A stretch of 64,000 nucleotides of DNA from Geodermatophilus telluris (GTDB taxonomy: Bacteria; Actinomycetota; Actinomycetes; Mycobacteriales; Geodermatophilaceae). The position numbers were made by a program, and so were the translations under genes. Below, one piece after another: positions 59,786-64,000 of the stretch; position 1 is the first letter of the stretch; each line of letters begins with the position of its first letter. A model generated the notes under the pieces. That model ran no database searches and had not been told where the DNA came from. It worked only from the letters and a program-made list of their open reading frames with translations. The DNA is taken from positions 217,559 through 281,558 of the forward strand of contig NZ_FMZF01000006.1 of NCBI RefSeq assembly GCF_900102745.1. The letters run 5' to 3'.

Positions 59786-60817
59786 GTGGCGCGGCCGCCC
59801 GAGCAGTCCAGCGCGGACCCGCGGCTGAGCGTCGCCGTGGTGGCCCGGCGACTGGGCGTTGCGCCGACGACGCTGCGGTCCTGGGACCGCCGCTACGGCC
59901 TCGGCCCATCCGACCGCCGGCCCGGCCAACACCGCAGCTACACCAGTGAGGACGTCGCCCGGCTCGAGGCGGTCCGGCTGCTGCTGCTGGAGGGAGCCAC
60001 CGTCGCCGAGGCGGTGCGTCTGACGCGAAGCGCCACGGACACCCCACACGGAGCGGAGGTCGGGGCCGACGCGCCCACCGCCGTCCTTCCCCGCCCCTCA
60101 CCGCCGTCGTGGCCCGCGCGCCTCCGGCGGTTGCATGCCTCGACACGTCAGATGGACGCCGACCGCGTCGTCGCCGTGCTCGACCAGGCCGTCGACGCGC
60201 ACGGCGTGACCGCGACCTGGGACCACCTGCTGCGGCCGGCACTCGCCGCGCTGGGCGAACAGTGGAGGAGCGACGAGCGGTGCATCGCCGAGGAACACCT
60301 GCTCAGCGAGTGCGCGACCCGGCTGTTCCACCAACTGGTGGGGGCACGCCCCGTCACCGCCCGGCGCCCGGTGCTGTTGCTCAGCGCATCGGCCGAAGGT
60401 CATGTCCTGCCCCTGCACGCACTCGCAGCGGCACTGGCCGAGCAGGGGGCGCCGAGTCGGCTGCTCGGCTCCACGCCCACGGCGGCCGCGCTGGCGGCGA
60501 TCCGACGGATCCATCCGTCGGCGGTCGTCATCTGGGCCCAGGCGTCGGAGAACGCGACCATCGACGTCTTCACCCGATTGCCCCGGATCCGTGGAGGACT
60601 GCAGACCCTGGCGGCCGGCCCCGGGTGGAGCACCGTCCCCGTACCGCCGGGCGTCGCACGCGCGAACAGCTTGCAGACGTCCCTGGACCTGCTCGGAGAC
60701 ACCGCTCGAGGGCGACGCGCCCCCGCACGCCGCGGCGCGTCGCCGCTACGACCGGTGCCGCCGGCACCGCGACCGGGACGACCGGCACCACCCGGGGACG
60801 ACCGGAGCCCGGAGTAG
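59786..60817 (+). CDS. MerR-family regulator with cobalamin-binding domain (CarH/LitR-like)
   Basis: The 343-residue protein has a MerR winged helix (residues 13-80, S-V-A-V-V-A-R-R-L-G-V-A). A four-helix segment follows with the W-x9-E-H signature (Trp160, Glu170, His171), then a B12-type Rossmann domain with S-A-S-A-E-G-H-V-L-P-L. His206 lies exactly 46 residues after the Trp, as I recall for the lower axial ligand of Thermus CarH (Trp131, His177). Arg161 replaces the CarH His132 thought to make the light-state bis-His adduct. The Pro/Arg tail is probably disordered. It is probably an adenosylcobalamin-dependent, possibly light-sensitive repressor. Confidence 0.82.
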   Translation: MARPPEQSSADPRLSVAVVARRLGVAPTTLRSWDRRYGLGPSDRRPGQHRSYTSEDVARLEAVRLLLLEGATVAEAVRLTRSATDTPHGAEVGADAPTAVLPRPSPPSWPARLRRLHASTRQMDADRVVAVLDQAVDAHGVTATWDHLLRPALAALGEQWRSDERCIAEEHLLSECATRLFHQLVGARPVTARRPVLLLSASAEGHVLPLHALAAALAEQGAPSRLLGSTPTAAALAAIRRIHPSAVVIWAQASENATIDVFTRLPRIRGGLQTLAAGPGWSTVPVPPGVARANSLQTSLDLLGDTARGRRAPARRGASPLRPVPPAPRPGRPAPPGDDRSPE

Positions 60818-60884
60818 CCCGGCGGGCGGAGGTCTCCCGGAACGGCGGGTTGCCGAACAGGACACTCGCGTTGGCGAAGGACAG

Positions 60885-61110
60885 GCCTCGGCCCGCTCGT
60901 GGAGTCGGCGCCAGCAGGTCCAGCCCGAGCCGCAGCCGAGCTCGGTCAGGTGCTTGGTCCAGCCGTGCCGGTGCCGAGCACGAAGACGATGCTCTCGAGC
61001 AGGTCGCGGTCGGAGGTTCGCGGTCTACCGGTGCGGCCGCGAACGGCCGGCTTGCCCGGTGGATCAGCGGCTCGACCCGTGCTCACAGCTCGCCACTGAT
61101 CAGCGCGGCG
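60885..61110 (-). pseudogene. IS5-family transposase N-terminal relic
   Basis: On the minus strand, L-I-S-G-E-L-stop-A-R-V-E-P-L-I matches the start of IS5-type transposases with a TGA in place of the conserved Trp. After a frameshift near 61045 the sequence reads S-D-R-D-L-L-E-S-I-V-F-V-L-G-T-G. It continues W-T-K-H-L-T-E-L-G-C-G-S-G-W-T-C-W-R-R-L, a clear DUF4096-type core. The catalytic C-terminal part is absent. No terminal inverted repeats were recognised. It is a decayed fragment marking past insertion. Confidence 0.75.
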
Positions 61111-61683
61111 GCGGGGAAGACGCCGAGGAGCTCAGGGTCCGCACCCGCGCCGAGGCATGTCCGACCGGCAGGACCTGAGGACCCACTTCGGCAACGTCCT
61201 CCACGCACCGGATGACGGCTCGACGCCAGCCGTCGAGTCGTGTGCGGGTGTACCGAGTCGCTCCTCGGACCCCTCACCGCCCCTCAGGGGCCGTCCCTCA
61301 CCGCAGCACCGACCCGCAGGGTGCGCTGACGGCTGCCGCCTGCGGCGGAGCCGGGGGTGCTCGCCGACGCGGGGTCGGACCAGACCGGTGCGACGGCGCT
61401 CCGCCGCACCTGTCCGGCACCACGGCCGGCAGGCTCCCCACTCCGCCGACCCCCTGCCGCCGGCTCCAGCCCTCCTGGGAACGACGGCTGCGACGAGCGG
61501 TCCGGGCGAGGGCCCGGGTGCGACCGAGCGCTCGGGGCCGTCTCGTCCGGCGTCCGCAGCTGCACTGTCCTGCCTGCGCCGGCCTGGTCGTTGCTGCACC
61601 ATCCACGGGAAGATCCCGAGGGACGTGCCCACCTGACCGGACGGTCGGCCGGCACGCCGTGTGCGAGGAGGTCACGTGGGGCG
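61111..61683. other. Non-coding or degraded stretch
   Basis: No convincing gene is present. Open frames overlap on both strands without ribosome sites or recognisable domains. A short minus-strand segment near 61160-61240 (R-L-D-G-W-R-R-A-V-I-R-C-V-E-D-V) looks coding-like but is isolated. With the transposase relic beside it, this is best read as eroded sequence. Confidence 0.4.
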
Positions 61684-62409
61684 GTGAGGGACGAGTCCGC
61701 ACCGGCGAGCGAGGCCGGGGCCGAGGAGCCGGTGCCCGCGAGGACGGGTCCAGGTCGGTGGCAGCGCAGCCGGGCCCGTGTCGAGCGAGTGGCGCTCGAG
61801 CTGTTCGACCGACACGGTGTGGAAGCCGTGACGGTCGAGCAGATCTGCGCGGCGGCCGGCATCGGCCCTGCGACCTTCTACCGCCACTTCGGTACCAAGG
61901 ACGGGGTGCTCTTCGCCTACCGGCCGCTCTTCCTGGAGGCCATCCGGACCGCCGTGTCCAGGGCGCCGGCGGGTACCGCCTCCGACCAGGTGGAGGCTGC
62001 CCTCCTCGACTTCGCCGAATACCTCGAGGCACACGCTGACGAACTCGCGATGCGGGACCGCATCGTCGCCGCGAACCCGGTCCTGCTGCCCCGCACGCTC
62101 CTCGTGCAGCGCGAGTGGGAGGCGGAGCTCACCCGCGCGCTGGCAGCAGCGCGCGGTGTGCCGGACACCGACCCCACCGTGTGGTGGAACGCAGCCCTGG
62201 GGCTGGTCGTCATCCGCGCTGCCTTCCGCCGCTGGCGGGGCGAGGCGGCAGCCACCCTCCGGGGGTGCGTGCGGGAGAGCCTCGCGGAGGCACGCGCGAC
62301 GATCGCCACGCGTGCCGCCCCGGGCACGACTCCGGCCCACCCGGACCCGGCGACTCCTCCGGCGCTCGAGGACGAGAGGGCGCGGGAGGGACACGACGGC
62401 GACGGGTGA
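61684..62409 (+). CDS. TetR-family transcriptional regulator
   Basis: This 241-residue regulator has an N-terminal helix-turn-helix at about residues 25-75 (A-L-E-L-F-D-R-H-G-V-E-A-V-T-V with G-P-A-T-F-Y-R-H-F-G-T-K) and a helical ligand domain. The GTG at 61684 has a GAGGAGG site 12 nt upstream, rather far; the frame extends further upstream without a better start. Codon GC3 is slightly lower than in the core region. The target is unknown; the minus-strand genes downstream are candidates. Confidence 0.85.
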   Translation: MRDESAPASEAGAEEPVPARTGPGRWQRSRARVERVALELFDRHGVEAVTVEQICAAAGIGPATFYRHFGTKDGVLFAYRPLFLEAIRTAVSRAPAGTASDQVEAALLDFAEYLEAHADELAMRDRIVAANPVLLPRTLLVQREWEAELTRALAAARGVPDTDPTVWWNAALGLVVIRAAFRRWRGEAAATLRGCVRESLAEARATIATRAAPGTTPAHPDPATPPALEDERAREGHDGDG

Positions 62410-62457
62410 CGGTCGTCCCCCGGCCGGTCCCGCACCGGTCGGCCGGGGACGGGCCGC

Positions 62458-62817
62458 TCAGGAACTCGCAGGACGACCTCCTCGCAGCCGGGGTGTCGGA
62501 GGACGACGGCCGGCGCGTCCCGGTACGGGTGGTGGGCACCGATCGGCGACGTCTGCCCGCAGGCCGGGTTCGCCCCACCGGAGATCGAGGAGACGCGCGG
62601 CTCGCCGGTCCCCCACCTCGTCGTCGAGGAGCTCCCGGTCGGTGTCCCGGCTGTCACCGAGTCCGTCGCCGTCGTCCTCGTCGAGGTGCTGCGGCCACTC
62701 CCTCGCCGAGCGAGCGCCCAGGCTCTCCCCGGTGACCTGCTCCCAGTGCGTCGTCCCCCGGTCACGGACGGCCCCACGGCCGGTCGACGTGCCGACCAGC
62801 CGCGTGCCACCCCGCAC
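62458..62817 (-). CDS. Hypothetical protein (doubtful gene)
   Basis: This possible 119-residue protein starts with GTG 11 nt after the DipZ-like gene stop. The middle is acidic (H-L-D-E-D-D-G-D-G-L-G-D-S-R-D) and the end is Pro/Arg-rich. A competing minus-strand frame across the second half also looks coding-like (reading S-P-I-G-A-H-H-P-Y-R-D-A-P-A-V-V-L), so this may be a frameshifted or decayed gene. No domain is recognised. Apart from this, 62410-62828 holds nothing I can identify. Confidence 0.3.
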   Translation of the reverse strand: MRGGTRLVGTSTGRGAVRDRGTTHWEQVTGESLGARSAREWPQHLDEDDGDGLGDSRDTDRELLDDEVGDRRAARLLDLRWGEPGLRADVADRCPPPVPGRAGRRPPTPRLRGGRPASS

Positions 62818-62828
62818 GGGTGGGGCGC

Positions 62829-63776
62829 TCAGCCGAAGGTGGAGGCGTAGGCGTCCGCGCCGGCCTCGAGGAACTGGACCTCCAGCGTGCGGTCGCGGAT
62901 CGGCCCCTGCTGACGGATCAACTGGTAGAGGCGGCCCTCGCGCAGCACACCCGTTCCCTCCTCGCTGACGTCCAGGCCGTGTGCCGAGGCGGGGGCCTCG
63001 CCGTCGAGGACGACACGGAAGGGAACCGGTCGCCGGCCCCCCGGAGCGAGCACCAGGTGCACATCGCGGGCGTGGAAGCCGATGGCGATGCTCCCGCCGG
63101 CCTCACGCAGCCGCACGCTCTCGGCGCCGACGGACCAGTCGCCCCGGAGGCTCCACCGTCCGGGCCGGAGGCCGGGCGACGACGTGTGGCTGGTCGAGCC
63201 GTCGGTCGCGTACCCGCTCGGCGGTACGGGCGGCAGTCCGCGCCCGCTGCCGAGGTAGGTCTCGGGCGTCCGCAGGTTCGCCCAGTCGGCTGCCGCCTCG
63301 ACGCCGGCCGCGACGACGTCGACGAGTTCCCGGTCGACCCCGAGCAGCCGCTGGACGAGGCGCTCGGACTCCTCGTAGCGTCCCTCGCCGGAGTACTGGT
63401 CACGGATGACGCCGTCGGCGTCGACGAAGTACAGCGCCGGCCAGTAGTGGTTGCCGAAGGCGTCCCAGATCCGGTGGTCGTCGTCGACGGCCACCGGGTG
63501 GTCGATCCCACGGACCTCGATCGCCTGTCGCACGCCGTCGAGGGAGCGTTCGAAGGAGAACTCCGGCGTGTGCACTCCCACGACCAGGAGCCCGTCGGCC
63601 CGGTAGGCCCGTGACCAGGCCCGGATCCAGGGCGCCGTGCGCAGCCAGTTGATGCAGGTGAGGGTCCAGAAGTCGACCAGGACGACGTGGCCGCGCAGCG
63701 CGGCAGCGCTCAGCGGGCCGCTGTTGAGCCAGCCGGACGCGCCGTCGAGCGGGGGCATGTGGACGCGGGTCAGCAT
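62829..63776 (-). CDS. DipZ-like thioredoxin-fold protein lacking the second active-site Cys
   Basis: This 315-residue protein has an N-terminal redoxin domain (residues 15-155) with V-V-L-V-D-F-W-T-L-T-C-I-N-W. A C-terminal jelly-roll, carbohydrate-binding-like domain (about 200-310) follows, the layout of the soluble part of DipZ proteins. The usual C-I-N-C is C41-I-N-W44, so dithiol chemistry is not possible with this motif alone. No signal peptide or membrane part is visible. The ATG at 63776 follows GGGAGGACCGAC. It may act as a peroxidase-like or monothiol protein, or be inactive. Confidence 0.78.
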   Translation of the reverse strand: MLTRVHMPPLDGASGWLNSGPLSAAALRGHVVLVDFWTLTCINWLRTAPWIRAWSRAYRADGLLVVGVHTPEFSFERSLDGVRQAIEVRGIDHPVAVDDDHRIWDAFGNHYWPALYFVDADGVIRDQYSGEGRYEESERLVQRLLGVDRELVDVVAAGVEAAADWANLRTPETYLGSGRGLPPVPPSGYATDGSTSHTSSPGLRPGRWSLRGDWSVGAESVRLREAGGSIAIGFHARDVHLVLAPGGRRPVPFRVVLDGEAPASAHGLDVSEEGTGVLREGRLYQLIRQQGPIRDRTLEVQFLEAGADAYASTFG

Positions 63777-63933
63777 GTCGGTCCTCCCGGGACGTCGCGC
63801 CGCTCCGACGGGCTGCAGGTGGACCCGGGACGCGCTACGCCGTCCCGGGCCGATGCGGATGGCCGTCGACGTGACGGCCCGTGCGGCCCGCCCCGGCTGC
63901 GCCTGGCCGCCGCCACGACCCCGCGGATGCACC

Positions 63934-64000
63934 TCAGCTGGGTGGCTGCTCTCCGGTCTGCTCGCGCCGCATGAACTCGGCGTACCACTGCGGCCAGTCG
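63934..64000 (-). CDS. 3' end of a gene running off the window
   Basis: Only the last 21 codons are visible on the minus strand, ending D-W-P-Q-W-Y-A-E-F-M-R-R-E-Q before an acidic/Pro tail and TGA (63934-63936). Trp-Tyr-containing C-termini of this kind occur in small cytosolic enzymes such as VOC-type proteins, but this is too short to classify. It lies 157 bp upstream of the DipZ-like start. Confidence 0.5.
   Translation of the reverse strand, partial: DWPQWYAEFMRREQTGEQPPS

Noticed and set aside
60109-61215. Second open frame overlapping the MerR-B12 gene and running into the relic region
   Set aside because: It is Arg-rich and lacks any domain; the overlapping MerR frame is clearly the real gene.

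Overview
The window is very GC-rich actinobacterial DNA: GTG starts are frequent, GC is high at third codon positions, and many neighbouring genes overlap by 4 bp (ATGA/GTGA). It carries mycothiol genes (mshC and a mycothiol-dependent isomerase-type protein), an SDR of the mycofactocin-associated type and a DtxR/IdeR-like iron box. A Geodermatophilaceae-like genus (Blastococcus, Modestobacter or Geodermatophilus) is my best guess, from gene content only. No complete mobile element, CRISPR array or rRNA was found. There is one tRNA (Leu, GAG) and one decayed IS5-type transposase relic.

Layout. (1) 1-892: 3' end of an FUSC-type membrane protein. (2) 1004-11753: a myo-inositol catabolic regulon. 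A tautomerase and a GntR/UTRA repressor lie on the minus strand. The plus strand carries iolC, an aldolase, iolB, iolD, an iolE-like gene, iolG, iolH and iolA/mmsA as a tightly coupled operon ending at a strong hairpin. Two copies of the same operator (core TGTCAGGACA) sit in the tautomerase promoter and at iolC, so the tautomerase probably belongs to the regulon. (3) 11836-17466: mycofactocin-type SDR, an Lrp/AsnC regulator divergent from hppD, a transketolase/PDH-E1-like enzyme and an NTF2-like protein. (4) 17534-22052: amidohydrolase, DUF59 protein and alcohol dehydrogenase, divergent from an AcoR/MimR-like activator. This is the accessory half of a propane (Mim/Prm) monooxygenase locus without the monooxygenase genes. 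(5) 22125-27419: pta-ackA and a NarL-type two-component system.

(6) 27424-45243: metH, a PAC2 protein, a K+ channel, dgt, mshC, a glycerol module (glpK, glpF, glpD and a SorC-type regulator), a mycothiol-dependent-type protein, a VOC protein, and the SCO1664/DUF3090/histidine-phosphatase/uppP series. Apart from the glycerol module, the order resembles the mycobacterial metH-to-uppP region, so the glycerol genes look like an insertion into a conserved neighbourhood. (7) 45421-56710: aldo/keto reductase, RecD-like helicase, DUF2470 protein (iron box), surE, small proteins, quinone reductase, SDR, Asp/Glu racemase, LysR regulator, M20 peptidase, diguanylate cyclase and tRNA-Leu. (8) 56913-64000: a more eroded, accessory-looking end, with a UvrA-like ATPase divergent from a MerR-cobalamin (CarH-like) regulator, the IS5 relic, a TetR regulator, a DipZ-like thioredoxin-fold protein and a partial gene.

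How the parts connect. The inositol operon converts myo-inositol through IolG, IolE, IolD, IolB, IolC, the aldolase and IolA to acetyl-CoA and C3 units. Pta-AckA handle acetyl-CoA and acetate. MshC uses an inositol-containing amino sugar for mycothiol. MetH and the CarH-like regulator both depend on cobalamins. The most interesting stretches are the orphan alkane-oxidation accessory module, the inositol operators including the tautomerase, and the cobalamin photoreceptor-like regulator beside a DNA-damage ATPase.
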